DNA of 64,000 nucleotides. Origin: Sympetrum striolatum. Lineage: Eukaryota > Arthropoda > Insecta > Odonata > Libellulidae. The stretch spans positions 558,001-622,000 of the forward strand of contig CANPUZ010000059.1 in NCBI GenBank assembly GCA_947579665.1, read 5' to 3'. Below are positions 24,308 through 36,659 of the stretch, piece by piece. The notes beneath the pieces are model-generated. The model saw only the letters and a program-made list of their open reading frames with translations. It did not search any database and was not told where the DNA came from. The translations under genes were made by a program, and so were the position numbers. How positions within the stretch are numbered: position 1 is the first letter of the stretch; every line of letters starts with the position of its first letter.

Positions 24308-25382
24308 GAGTAAAATGTAGCTTGCATACTGCAAGCAGATCGACAACACTATTTTCGTGTCGGCATCATATCGGGACGGCCAACAAAAGAAAAAAATGGA
24401 TTGAAATTTTTCTTAAAATTCGCTGAAATTCCATCGTCTTGCATCGAACCCGGGTCTTTACTGTGAACTTACTATACAGCACAATTGAACATCACCATCT
24501 CTAACTATGTGTGAAAATTCAAGCAGAAATATGGGCTACAACTGCCTCAAAAGACATTCTAATTTTCACGAATTTAAATGGCTCTCTGGATTCGAACCAA
24601 GGACGACCTTGGAAATCTAAAAAATGTTTCTGAAAGTTATTTATGATCTCAATCTATATGCCAAATTTCAAGTTTCTATATTATTGGCAAAGGTTTCAAA
24701 ATAATTCCTAAAAATCGGATCAACTTCTGATTGCATTGACACCTGGTGTAAAACCCAGGACACATTGATAGCTGTGAATGCATAGTTTGATTTGATAAGA
24801 CTTGTTCTTCTATCATGCAAAGTTTGAAGTCGATAGCATGCCGGGAAGTACCTTAAATTTGTTTCCGTTATCTCCGTAAAAAATGCATTGAGGAATTTAA
24901 ATGTTCCTCTGGGATCGAACCAAGGGCCATCAGCGAATAAGTAAAATTTGATTATGATATATGTTTATGGTATCGTACCTCATACCAAATTTCAAGTTTC
25001 TATGCCATCGGAAAAGAGTCCAAAAAAAATCATAAAAATCGCCAGAATGCATTTTAAAAGGCCGATTTTTGCCCCGACCTAGCATCGAACCAAGGATAAT
25101 ATTCGTAGATGTCTTTATGGTTTCCTTTAGATACGCACTGTATCTAGCGAGCCCTTGAATTTCAAATCTCTCCTTTTCCGGGAAGTGCCTCAAAAAAATT
25201 TTCGAAAATTCCCGCCATGTATTCTTATGGACAAAATCGCGACTTTGGGGCCTTCTGGAATCGAACCCATGACACCTAGGTTCAATGTCGGCTTTTTCCT
25301 GGGGGTTACACGTTATGGCCAATATGTCGTAAAAATTTCAAGGAATTGGCACTTGTGAACGATGGTTAGAATTTTGATCCCC
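24308..25382 (-). mobile_element. Modular repeat unit 5 (reverse)
   Basis: Perfect hairpin. All six modules are present. It is close to unit 6; both share GACGGCCA(A/T)CAAAAG next to the hairpin module, which points to recent tandem duplication. Confidence 0.85.
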
Positions 25383-25413
25383 TATATATAACTTATATAT
25401 ATATATCTATTAC

Positions 25414-26487
25414 TAGTAAAATGTTGCTTGCATACTGCAAGCAGATCGACAACACTATTTTCATGTCGGCATCATATCGGGACGGCCATCAAAAGAAAAA
25501 AATGGATTGAAATTTTTCTTAAAATTCGGTGAAATTCCATCTTCTGGCATCGAACCCAGGTCTTTACTGTGAACTTACTATGCAGCACAATAGAACATCA
25601 CCATCTCTAACTATGTGAGAAAATTCAAGCAGGAATATGGGCTACAACTGCCTCAAAAGACGTTCTAATTTTCACGAATTTAAATGGCTCTCTGGATTCG
25701 AACCAAGGACGATCTTGGAAATCTAAAAAATGTTTTTGAAAGTTATTTTTGATCTCTATCTATATGCCGAATTTGAAGTTTCTATATTATTGGCAAAGGT
25801 TTCAAAATAATTCCTAAAAATCGGATCAACTTCTGATTGCGGAGACACCTGGTGTCGAACCCAGGACACATTGATAGCTGTGAATGCGTAGTTTGATTTG
25901 TATGGACTTGATCTTTCTATATGCAAAGTTTGAAGTCGATATCGTGCCGGGAAGTACCTATAATTTGTTTCCGTTATCTCCGTAAGAAATGCATAGGGGA
26001 ATTTAAATGTCCCTCTGGGATCGAACCAAGGACGATCAGCGAATATGTAAAATTTTTTTATGATATATTTTTATAGTATCTAACCTCATACCGAATTTCA
26101 AGTTTCTATGCCATCGGAAAAGGGTACAAAAAAATCTTAAAAATCGCCACAATGCATTTTAAACGGCCGATTTTTGCCCCAACCTAGCATCGAACCAATG
26201 ATAATATTCGTAGATGTCTTTATGGTTTCCTTTAGATACGCACTGCATCTAGCGATGCCTTGAATTTCAAATCTCTCCTTTTCCGGGAAGTGCCTCAAAA
26301 AAATTTTCAAAAATCCCCGCCATGTATTCTTATGGACAAAATCGCGACTTTGGGGCCTTCTGGAATCGAACCCATAACACCGGGGTTCAATGTCGGCTTT
26401 TTCCTGGAGGTTACACGTCATGGTATAACGTCGTAAAAATTTCAACGCAGTGGCACTTGTGGAACATGGTTAGACTTTTGATCCCCA
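25414..26487 (-). mobile_element. Modular repeat unit 6 (reverse)
   Basis: Starts TAGTAAAATG rather than GAGTAAAATG. Six modules are present. Very similar to unit 5. Confidence 0.85.
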
Positions 26488-26536
26488 GTGTATCTATTAT
26501 ATATAGACGTTTCTCCGGATATACCTATAATTATAC

Positions 26537-27610
26537 GAGTAAAATGTAGCTTGCACACTGCAAGCAGATCGGCAATACTAATTTTATATCGGCAACAATC
26601 GGGACGGTCATCAAAAGAAAAAAAAAAGGATTGAAAAAATTCTTATAATTCGCTGCAATTTCATCGTCTGGCATCGAACCGGGGTCATACTGATGATCTT
26701 ACTATGCAGCACTATAGGAGATCACCATTTCTGACTGTGTGTGAAAATTCAACCAAAAATATTGGTTACAACTGCCTCAAACTACGTTCTACTTCTCACG
26801 AATGTAAATGGCTCTCTGGATTCAAACCAAGGACTATCTAGGAAATCTAAAATATGTTCATGAAATTAATCTATGATCTCTATCTATATGCCGAATTTCA
26901 AGTTTATATATTATTGGGAAAGTTTTCAAAATAATTCCTAAAAATCGGATCAACTTCTGATTGCAGTGACACCTGGTGTCGAACCCAGTACACATTGATA
27001 GCTGTGAATGCACTGTTTGATTTGCATAGACTTGATCTTTTTATATGCAACGTTTGAAGTCGATAACATGCCGGGAAGTACCTAAATTTTGTTTCCATTA
27101 TCTCCGTAAGAAATACATTGAGAAGTGCAAATGGCCCTCTGGGATCGAACCAAGGACCATCAGCGAACATATAAAATTCAATTATGAAATATATTAAATA
27201 TATATATCCACGTGCCGAGTTTCAAGTATCCATGTTATCGGGAAAGGATCCAAAAAAAATCTTCAAATTTGCCACAATGCATTTTAAACGGCCGATTTTT
27301 GCCCCGACCTAGCATCGAACCATGGACCATATTTGGCGATGTCTTTTTGATTCTCGTTGGATATTTACGGCTTCTAGCGATCCCTCGAATTTCAACTCTC
27401 TCCTTTTCCGGAAAGTGCCTCAAAAAATTTTTCGAAAATCCCCGCCATGTATTCTTATGGGGAAAATCGCGACTTTGGGGACTTCTGGAATCAAACCCAT
27501 GACACTGAGGTTCGAAGTCGGCTTTTTTCTGGCGGTTATACTTTGTGGCCAATACGTCGTAAAAATTTCAAGTCGATGACGCTTATAGTTTAGGCTGTGA
27601 ATTAGTATCC
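26537..27610 (-). mobile_element. Modular repeat unit 7 (reverse), switched leader
   Basis: Hairpin GCTTGCACACTGCAAGC. Its far end is the other leader type (GACGCTTATAGTTTAGGCTGTGAATTAG), followed by (CTAT)n. The leader type therefore changes inside the array. Confidence 0.8.
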
Positions 27611-27678
27611 TATCTATCTATCTATCTATCTATATCCTTGAATGAATCCGGAGAAGCATCTATATTTAATAGATATAC

Positions 27679-29311
27679 GAGTAAAATGTTGCTTGCATAC
27701 TGCAAGCAGATCAAAAACACTAATTTTATATCGGCATCATATAGGGACGGTTCTCAAAAGAAAAAAAAACGATTGAAATATTCTTAAAATTCGCTGCAAT
27801 TTCAACCATGGCATTGAACCCGGGCCTTCCTGGTGAACTTACTATGCACTACAATAGAAGATCTCCATGTCTAACTATGTGTGAAAATTCAAGCAAAAAT
27901 ATTGGCTGCAACAGCCTGAAACGACGTCCTACTTTTCACGAATGAAATTGGCTCTCTGAATTCGAACCAAGGTTTATATATAAAATCTAAAATATTTTCA
28001 TGAAATGTATATATGATCTCTATCTATATGCCGAATTTCAAGTTTCTATATTATTGGCAAAGGTTTCAAATTAATTCCTAAAAATCGGATCAACTTCTGA
28101 TTGCAGAGACACCTGGTGTCGAACCCAGGACTTATTGTAAGCTGTAAATGCACAGTTTGATTTGTAAAGAGTTGCTCTTGTATCATGCAAAGTTTGAAGT
28201 TGATAGCATGCCGGGAAGTACCTAAATTATGTTTCCGCTTTCTCCGTAAGAAATGCATTGAGAAGTGAGAATGCAAGAGAAGAAGAAAAAAGAAAAAAAT
28301 GGATGGAAATTATTCTTTATATCCGCTGCAATTTATTTGTCTGGCATCGAACCCAGGTCTTCCTGGTCATACTTAATATGCAGCATCCTAGAAGATCACC
28401 ATCTGTAACTATGTGTGAAAATTCAAGTAGAAGTATTAACTACAACTGCCCCAAACGACGTCCTACTTTTCCCTTTTATTCCTTATAAGAGAAATGCTAA
28501 TGTGCTCTGGCATCGAACCCAGGAATAGTATGGGCTTATGAATTTTTTTTTTAATCCAATACTTTCATACATCTTCCAGCCAAGTACGAACTTCCTATCA
28601 TTTCGATAAGTGCATAAAAAAAATAATGAAATACTAACCCAATGTATTTTGAACGGGAGACATATTTGCTGCCCGGCATCGAACCCGGATCTTTCTGGTA
28701 ATACTGCCTATGTAACATAATAGAAGATCGCTATCTCTAACTATGTGTGAAAATTCAAGCAAAAATATTGGCTGCAACTCCCTCAAACGACGACTTACTT
28801 TTCCCTTATATTCCTTATGAGAGATATGTAAATGTGCTCTGGCATCGAACCCAGGAATAGTACGGACTTATGAAATTTTTTTTCTTAAACCAATTCTTAA
28901 TATGTATCTTCTAGCTGAGCGAAAAGTTCCTTACATTCCGATAAGTGCATCAAAAAAGTTAATGAAAAACTATCCCCTTGCATTTTAAACGCAGGATTTT
29001 TGCATCGTCCTAGCATCGAACCCAGGACATTCTTATAAGTAATCATTATTTTTTTCAATAGTTCTCAAACATATCTGTAAGCTCCTTAAATTTTGATTCT
29101 CTACCTATCCTTGAAGTATTATTTAAAAAATTTTGAAAATCGCCTCCATGTATCCTTATGGAGAAAATCGGAACTTTGGTGCCTTCTGGAATCGAACCAA
29201 TGACACCGAGGTTAAATGTCGGCTTTTTCCTGGAGGTTACACGTCATGGCCATAACGTCCTAAAATTTTCAAGTCTATGACGCTTGTGGTTTAGCCTGTG
29301 AATTAGTATCC
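27679..29311 (-). mobile_element. Modular repeat unit 8, composite of two units
   Basis: About 1.63 kb instead of about 1.1 kb. After the fourth module the sequence jumps near 28262-28300 back into the hairpin-proximal module (AAGAAAAAAATGG, then TCTGGCATCGAACCCAGG). A second, differently diverged series of modules then continues to the GCCTGTGAATTAGTATCC end. This is a fusion of two truncated copies. Confidence 0.7.
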
Positions 29312-29422
29312 TATCTATCTATCTATTCATCTATCTATCTATATGAATGTATGAATGAATCCGGAGAAGCATCTATATATAATAGATGCTTCTCCGGATT
29401 CATTCGTATAGATAGATAGATA
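29312..29422. repeat. Palindromic head-to-head junction
   Basis: Two unit starts face each other across (TATC)n tracts and a 24-bp perfect inverted repeat, 29353-29405. Arm core: CCGGAGAAGCATCTAT and its complement. Confidence 0.9.
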
Positions 29423-30240
29423 GGATACTTATTCACAGGCTAAACCACAAGCGTCATTGATATGAAATTTTTACGACGTATTGGCCATCACGTGTGACCG
29501 CCATAAAAATTGCGATTTTGAACCTCAGTGTCATGGGTTCGAAGATGTATGGTAAGAATTAGTTTAAGAGAAAAAATTATAAGACCGTACTATTCCTTGG
29601 TTCGATGCCAGAGCACAATAATTATTCTCTCATAAGGAATATAAGGGAAAAGTAAGACGTTTTTTGAGGCAGTTGCAATCGATATTTCTGCTTGAATTTG
29701 CATACGTAGTTACAGATGGTGATTTTCTGTTGTGCTGCATGGAAAGTAATAATAGAAAGACCCGGGTTCGACGCCGGGTGGTAAATATATCCTCCATATA
29801 TAATAGATTGGGGTAACGTTTCATTATTTTTTTGATGCATTTATCGATAGGATAGGTAGTTCTTGCTTAGATAGAAGATGTATATTAAGACTCGGTTTAA
29901 GAAAAAAATTTAGATGAGACCATGCTGTTCTTGTGTTCGATACCAGAGCACATTACAATTTCTCACATAAGGAATATATGTGAAAAGTAGGATGCCGTTT
30001 GAGGCAGTTGCAGCCAATATTTCTGCTTGAATTTCTAAACATAGTTAGAGATGGTGATCTACTATTGTGCTGCATAGTAAGTTTACCAGGAAGACCCGTG
30101 TATGATGCCTGACGATTAAATTGCAGCGAGTTTTAAGAATATTTTCAATACTTATTTTCTTTTGAGGACCGTCCCGATATGATGCCGATATGAAATAAGT
30201 GTTGTCGATCTGCTTGCAGTATGCAAGCTACATTTTACTC
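29423..30240 (+). mobile_element. Modular repeat unit 9 (forward, internally shortened)
   Basis: Starts GGATACTTATTCACAGGC and ends at the hairpin GCTTGCAGTATGCAAGC plus TACATTTTACTC. T-arm-like motifs lie near 29540, 29600, 29770 and 29940. The middle modules are missing, giving about 0.82 kb. Confidence 0.8.
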
Positions 30241-31008
30241 GTAATCTATGTACGTCGGGAAGTGCATGAAATTAACATTCGAAAATTTCTCCCGTGCATT
30301 TCCTACGAGAGTTATCGACATCGGATAGATAAATATATACACAGCTGTGCTTATTAGATAAGATTGAATTTAGGGAAAGAGATAAAGCCAGTGAAATTTA
30401 ACTGAATGAATTTCTCTTGGTAAAACATTGATGAGTGTGGAATTGAACCTTATACCAGTTGGCTCAAAAAGGTGGATTTTTTTTAATAATCCATTATAAG
30501 TAAACCGATAAGCTTATAATGAAATACTTCGGCACGAGTATTTTTCAACTACGTAAAAGAAGTTCGAATTTATGCGCTAGGAGTTGTATTATCACACAGC
30601 GGCTTGGATAGCTTCTAATCTACTCGCCCACTTAATCATAACTAGACAATCATATTGATTATGTTGTTCTAATTCCACCATGTTTGAATCAAAGAGGATA
30701 CCATGGTTACTTATTTTAATACAACGTTTCTCGTATCCTTCTTCTTCAACCTACCAAGAGCAGTAATTTGGAATGCAGAAACCAGAAAGAAGTTCTTAAA
30801 TAAAAGAATCAGGCCATTAGGCCAGCGACGCTCTGGTGGCGAAAAGCCTAACCTCTTATTCTTGCATCATCATTGTCTGAGAACTGGGAATCGCGCCATC
30901 TTGGATATCGAGGCGAAGTATTAAGGAAGGTCCGTAATCTTAGAAATTCATTTCTGCTGCAGTCTTCGAGGAAGATTCGCCTTTGAAACTGAGTCCATCG
31001 TGGGAATA
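30241..31008. other. Boundary DNA upstream of the ZAD gene
   Basis: It contains a stray module fragment (30250-30320) and an isolated T-arm-like motif (GTGGAATTGAACC, about 30437). From about 30680 the sequence becomes less AT-rich and probably includes promoter and 5' UTR of the gene starting at 31009. No TATA box could be assigned. Confidence 0.4.
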
Positions 31009-31143
31009 ATGGGCGAAATGACCCTCGATCATTTCTGTAGGCTCTGTTTGAAAGAAACGTTAACTCTGAGCGATATTTTCTCGCAGCGATCCGCCTCCGG
31101 GGACCCAGTTTACAAGACTCTGAACTTCCTATACGACTTGGAG
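31009..31143 (+). pseudogene. ZAD-domain gene, exon 1
   Basis: ATG in good context (AATAATGG), then FCRLCLKETLTLSDIF, the first C-x2-C pair and following helix of a ZAD (zf-AD) domain. This domain is found at the N-terminus of many insect C2H2 zinc-finger transcription factors and mediates dimerisation. The exon ends TTGGAG with donor GTATGT, phase 0. The ATG at 31009 is preferred because the frame extends upstream only to a GTG at 31000. The exon itself looks intact; the gene is called pseudogenic because of stops in exon 2. Function in an intact copy: nuclear DNA-binding regulator; partners unknown. Confidence 0.8.
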
Positions 31144-33425
31144 GTATGTTTATGGTCTTTAAAGGCCTTGGTGGTGGTCGTTGCGATGTAAAGCAAGCAT
31201 GAAATGGGAATTTGGGCCGTATGCGAGTGATTTCGTTCGTCGATTATACAAAATGTCCGTTGTGTTTTGTGTTCACTTTTCAGAGAATCTAGTTCACGTC
31301 ATGGGAGTGGAGATAAGTACGTGTAATCGGGACGATAATCCTCGTCGATGTGTTCTGCATTTGTTTTACACTTAACGCGTATTAAACAAGTCCATTTTCC
31401 ATCTCTGTTTGTAGTAATATATGTACGGTGACATATTTTCTATTGTCTAGTTCCAGTCGGGTATAAATTTAACCCAACTTTTAACAAAAGATAAGGAAAG
31501 AATGATAAACTCTAATGGACATCTACGCAAGCAGTAAGTTGTGTGATTTAAAATGTGCAGGAATTAATTTTGATCATTGTGTGATGGTTAATTGGTACAG
31601 TGATTTATTAAATCGTGCAATTTTGTCGTGCGATGTATGCTGTTGTGTGATTTACTGGTTTGATCAGCTCCTTGACGTTGCAATTGCTGTAACTACGAAA
31701 GACTTGTGCCCAACCTATGTCATTGAAGCTTTGCAATGGAGAATTTAATACCCAGTAGTTGTTTTTATTCGCTTAAAACTTCGTAGTGGCCAAAAATTAG
31801 ATTTTTTGTGGTATTTCTGGTATTCCGAGTCGAATTGTGAGTAAATTCTGGCAAGTTTATCAATTGTGTTTTATTTAAGTTAGTTGCCAGCGGTATCTTT
31901 GTGGTATTACTTCGTGTATTGTTTATGTCTACCATCGAGATAGGCGGATGTAGGATTACTTATTTGTTATGCACTCGTTTTCGTAGCTTGCGAAGAAATA
32001 TCACTTCTACCCTGAAGGGAAATGAACGATTCATTAAGCATGATTAAGGTAAGGGAAAAGTGCTGCTTAAGAAAAATGACAACGGAATGGTTTGAACTGA
32101 TTGTAAGATCCGTATTGTTTTCAGTTTTGATTCATATCTCCTGAATTATATAAGCAGCTTAAAGTGGTTGAATCTACAGTTAATCTACTTCTCTCGTGAT
32201 TCTAAGTGTGGCAAAGGTAAGCTGCATTTCATTTGAAGAGCTCGGCAATAAAAATGCAACGGCTTGTCAGGTATTTAATGAATGATTACTATCGTAGGAT
32301 AATAAAGCCAGACGTAATATTTTTAGTTTTGATATGCGAGCATGTTTTTTAAAACACTCTTAACTTACTTGAGTAAATTAGTCAGTTCGTTCATAGTCAT
32401 TGTTGATGTTGACCTGGTTGTCATGTAGTTGTTTACATAGCATTGATATAGAGAATTTACCGTTTTCTCGAAAAAAACTTAAATTTAAATGGTAAAATTT
32501 TAGTTTCACATACTTTGGGAGAAAATCTATACCTCCTTTGTGTGAAACTAGAATTGTTCGCAGTCATGGCTCAATATAATATTATGTATATTATAATTTT
32601 AATACATTATTATTGAACATAATATTCTCTATATTATATTTATATCATTTATATATTATATTATTATTTTAAAAAATATTTATTTTTTAAAAATTATTAT
32701 TGAATATAATATTCTTTATATTATATTTATAAAAATTATCTAATATATTATTATTATTTATATTATAAATTTATTAATGGATAATTAAATTGTTTTAAAT
32801 ACAATAAATAGAAATATTGAAAAGAAATTTTAAATGGCTGACCCACATAGAAATGATATTGTTCTTATTCATATCAGTGACTCTATGCATATTTTCCTGA
32901 CATTATTTGCAATTATATCTCATATGATATATGGCTTCCAATAATCGTTGATGAGGAAAGAAGTTGTTTACTTAGTTTCTACATGTAACCAAATTGCATT
33001 AGTTTAAATTATTACCATTAAACATATTAATTAAATTAAAACTTGTGTACATAAATATTATGAAAATTTAATATTATTAATTTATTAAATAGAAATCATC
33101 AATGAATTAAGTTATCCTATCAAGATCCATTGTTTTATTAGGGAAGTTTATTATTGTGATATTCAATTTATTTCATTCATAACTACCGCTTCATAAGATG
33201 GTGGCCAAGTATTAACCATTAATTAATCGTTTAAAAAAAAGTTATCTTATTAGTCACATGACTCCAATATTCTCTGAATTTTTAAGACCTCTTTCAATGA
33301 TTAATCAACTGATATGATTTATCATATTTCATAAATGATTAAATAAAGACACCTTTTTTAACGAAATATCTTTTTCCGTTGATTTTTAAATGAATACAAC
33401 GTTCAAACTTTCGAAATCGTTGCAG
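31144..33425 (+). other. ZAD gene intron 1
   Basis: Bounded by GTATGT and TCGTTGCAG. Very AT-rich, with simple (TATTA)n-like stretches at 32570-32780. No transposon recognised. Confidence 0.6.
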
Positions 33426-33560
33426 ATTTGCCAGGATGATGGATTGCCAACGCAGATTTGCGCCCCGTGCCTTTGGAGGATGATAGAGTTTGAGGTGTAC
33501 TAGAAGAACGTCCACTGCGCCAAGGTCGAGATCCTCAAGCTGTTCGGCAGAAATTGAAAG
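33426..33560 (+). pseudogene. ZAD-domain gene, exon 2 with two in-frame stops
   Basis: Enters after TTGCAG and leaves at AAAG|GTGAGT, 45 codons, phase 0 at both ends. It encodes ICQDDGLPTQICAPCL, with the second C-x2-C pair of the ZAD, then a helix ending CAKVEILKLFGRN. Two codons are nonsense in this frame: TAG at 33501 and TGA at 33555. Both can be explained by single C-to-T changes (CAG to TAG, CGA to TGA). Splice sites, length and domain pattern are otherwise preserved, so this is either a recently dead gene, a null allele or an assembly error. Confidence 0.75.
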
Positions 33561-33643
33561 GTGAGTGAGCGAATTGAATTGAAATATTTATGCTAACCAT
33601 GGTTAGACAATAAAACCTATTAAAGTGAAAATACTGATGATAT

Positions 33644-34436
33644 GAGTAAAATGTAGCTTGCATACTGGAAGCAGATCGACAACACTAATTTCATGTCGGC
33701 ATCATATTGGACCGTCCTTAAAAGGAAAAAAGGATTAAAAATATTCTTAAATTTTGCCGCAAACTAATCGTGTGGAATTGAACCCGGGTGAACTTACTAT
33801 GCAGCACAATAGAAGATCACAATCTCTAACTATAAAGACCCTAATCATAATATGTGTGGAAATTCAAGCAAAAATATTAGCTGCAACTGCCTCAAACGAT
33901 GTCCTACTTTTCCTTTATATTTCTTATGTGAGAAATGTTGTTATGCTCTGGCATCGAACCCAGGAGCAGTACGGTCTTATCTAAATTATTTTCTTAAACC
34001 GAGTCTTAATATACATCTTCTATCTAAGCAAGAACTTCCATCATTTCAATAAGTGCATTTAAAAAATAATGAAAAACTACCCCAATGTATTTTAAAGGGC
34101 AGTTATTTGCATCGTCCTAGCATTGAACCTAGGATATTTTTTCTGGTTGTCATTTATGTTTTCGATTGATCATGATCATATATATAAGCTCCTAGAGTTT
34201 TGATTCTCTACCTATCCGGGAAGTATTTTTTTTTAATTTGGTAAATTCAAAGCAAAGCATTTAAATGGAAAAAATCGGTACTTTAAGGCCCTCTGAAATT
34301 GAACCCATGACACTGAGGTTCAAAATCGCAATTTTTCTGTTGGTTATACAGTATGGCCAATACATTGTAAAAATTTCTAGTCAATGACGCTTTTAGTTTA
34401 GCCTGTGAATTAGTATTCTATCTATATATCTATAGC
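33644..34436 (-). mobile_element. Dispersed modular repeat copy (reverse, short)
   Basis: It starts GAGTAAAATGTAGCTTGCATACTGGAAGC, with one mismatch in the hairpin, and ends GCCTGTGAATTAGTATTC plus TATC repeats. It has four or five modules instead of six. A lone copy shows that the family disperses as well as forming arrays. Confidence 0.8.
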
Positions 34437-35030
34437 TATATTAATATAACTCCACAAAACAAAACTTTACTGTGTTACCGGTTATTAGCTAACTGCTCAT
34501 CATCTGGGAGAAGATAAAAATGCAACAATATCATAAGCCGTTGGGCTTAAAATAGGCAAAAAATGCCAGATTTTCGCAGATTTTTTCATAATCAACTGTT
34601 AACCTCTAATCTTTTATTGAATATTGGATATATCACCTACAAAGCTTCAAAACGAGTCCAAATTCAACTAGTTTTATTCTAATAATAAGCGATTTACAGA
34701 GGAAAAACTACAAATTATGGTTAGAATGCCCAATTTTCCCAATTATTTTCAATCAAGTTCAAGACCCTCTCCAAAATAAAAACTCTATTGATTTTGCTAT
34801 TTTTATTTCACCTAACATTTATTAGGAAGCAGGCATCACTCCGATTTAACACCCATACTGCTACACTTAGAACACAAAGGCCAAAAACTAGACTAACTTG
34901 AATAAACTAAAATTACACTCCACAATGTATGCAACCATTACCTCCATGAAATCTATGAAACTTTTAATTAAAATCGTAAATCAATGATTTTGACAGTATT
35001 TGTGGTTTATAAAAAGTTATTGGTGCAATA
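34437..35030. other. AT-rich intronic stretch, nothing recognised
   Basis: No open frame or repeat relationship seen. Confidence 0.4.
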
Positions 35031-35262
35031 ATTTTAATTTATTTATTTATTAAAACGTTGCAAGTTGGTATTAATACCAGGTCGCAACGGTTGAGGGGGA
35101 TACAATCTATCCGGCATTCACCCAAGGATGGGAAGAAGGGAAGGAAACAGTATCAATAGGCCCAATTAGTAAAATATGTCAAAAATGACAGATGTCTATG
35201 TCTATGTAAGAACCCTGCAAGCTGCCTTTCGGCGTGTGGCAGGGGGTGCAAGCACCTTGACT

Positions 35263-36072
35263 CTATTTTCCTAAAGGGTTGCTTTTGCGTATACTTCGCG
35301 GAAAAAATGAATTTTTGAAACGATTCGTTTTAGCATATATTTCCCTAATCTTTCGGGCAGTATCAGCACAGCCCATATAACAGGGGCGTTGCATTATATC
35401 GGTTACATCTTCTGAAAACGTAATTTCTCTGAACATATTTAATAAATTTATCCTTTGAATTTTTCTTCTATCTTCTAATGATTCCCATCCCGCGTCCTGT
35501 AACATCTGAGTGATACTCGCTGTTTTATCGTAGCAATTCTTTACAAATCGTATCGCCTTCCGTTGTACTTTTTCTAAATCCCGAATATGACATTTCTCGG
35601 CGGGGTCCCATACACTACATGCATACTCAACGTGAGGCCTAACTAACGCTAAGTAACATCGCTCGCGAACCTTTTCTTCGCTCCTACCGACAATTCTTTT
35701 AACGAAGCCGAGTTTCTTAAGTGCTTTTCCACATATATTTCGGATGTGGGCACTCCATGATAGATTATTCGTTAGAGTTACTCCAAGATACTTTACCGAT
35801 TCTACTGACATTAGGTTTACCCCTCGGAGACTATAAGAATAATCATTAATTATAGATTTACTTTCAAAGAAGTTAACTACCGAGCACTTTTCTACATTAA
35901 GCTCTAATTGCCAATCATCGCACCAATTCATAATTCTATCTAAGTTGTTCGAAAGGGTTAATCTATCCTCTGAACAAACTATTTCCCTGTAAATGACTGT
36001 GTCGTCTGCGAATATCCTAACATTGCTTTCAATGTGATTGCTGAGGTCGTTGATGTATACTAAAAATAACAA
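35263..36072 (-). pseudogene. CR1-like reverse transcriptase, C-terminal part
   Basis: An open frame of 269 codons starting in the fourth RT block (LFLVYINDL) and including the catalytic FADD motif, the SVVNFF and VKYLGV blocks, and the thumb and C-terminal region. The motif just upstream, GVPQGSV, is in the same frame but separated by a TAG at the deletion junction near 36095. The frame is otherwise undamaged, which suggests a fairly young insertion. Product in an intact element: the polymerase for target-primed reverse transcription. Confidence 0.88.
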
Positions 36073-36127
36073 CAGTCCAATTACACTGCCCTGAGGGACG
36101 CCCTAGGTCACCTTAACCAAGTTGGAA

Positions 36128-36544
36128 CTAATACCATCGAGTACAAGAACGAGTCTTACGAAAACCGTGTTGATTCCTAATTATGAAATTGGACGTTTCA
36201 AGAAAACCCATTAAAGAGCTAGCTATTATATGTTCCATAATTTTACCGCTCAGTGATGTTAAAGATATAGGCCTATAATTAGCTGGATCGTCCTTAGTGC
36301 AACTTTTAAATATTGGCGTGACATTTGCAATTTTCCAATCTTTCGGGACCTTTCCTTCGCTGATACTCTTGTCAAATATAACTTTAAGAAAAGGTGCTAC
36401 GCTCTCTGTAACTTCCTTGAACACTCGAGCCGGTATGTCTTCAGGACCCGGAGCTTTATTCGGTTTAATCTGTTGCAATAGTTTAATGATGCCAGATGTC
36501 AGATAATGACAGATAAACAATATACCAGCACCTCTACCAAACAC
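36128..36544 (-). pseudogene. CR1-like reverse transcriptase, N-terminal part
   Basis: It encodes KPNKAPGPEDIPARVFKEV, then DWKIANVTPIFKS and NYRPISLTSLSGKIMEHII, the standard first blocks of a non-LTR reverse transcriptase. It ends at NQHGFRKTRSC. The next conserved stretch, up to VPQGSV and including the first catalytic aspartate block, is missing. An internal deletion therefore separates it from the downstream part. Confidence 0.85.
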
Positions 36545-36659
36545 AGATACAGTCGGCTATTACTACTTGTACTACATGGAGCTATTTTCTTATTCTAAGG
36601 ATAACTAGTGATTAAAACTATGCCTTATACATACATACATATAACAATTTAAATTTCAT

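Larger units (their letters stand above)
19764..30240. repeat. Array of ~1.1 kb modular repeat units
   Basis: Nine units. The first is forward. Seven lie head-to-tail in reverse, with hairpin ends at 20961, 22055, 23158, 24308, 25414, 26537 and 27679 (spacings 1094-1150 bp). The last is forward. In forward orientation a unit starts with one of two leader types: GGATACTAATTCACAG...ACCACAAGCGTCATTGAC, or ATAGGGGATCAAAA...CATGTTCCACAAGTGCCA. It then carries about six related modules of 150-180 bp. It ends with the hairpin GCTTGCAGTATGCAAGC plus TACATTTTACTC. Junctions between units are TATC or TA microsatellite with ATAGATGCTTCTCCGGATTC. No unit has a long open frame, so the family is non-autonomous or satellite-like. 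Confidence 0.9.
35036..36545 (-). mobile_element. CR1-like non-LTR retrotransposon, 5'-truncated
   Basis: Minus-strand element. Reverse transcriptase runs from about 36545 to 35263. On the 3' side follow a GC-richer tail (TTGCACCCCCTGCCACACGCC, near 35240), a short (ACATAG)n run near 35200, and a final TAATAAATAAATAAATT near 35040. The 3' tail form and the C-terminal KTNRFKNSFFPRSIR block are typical of CR1-clade elements of arthropods. Confidence 0.75.
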
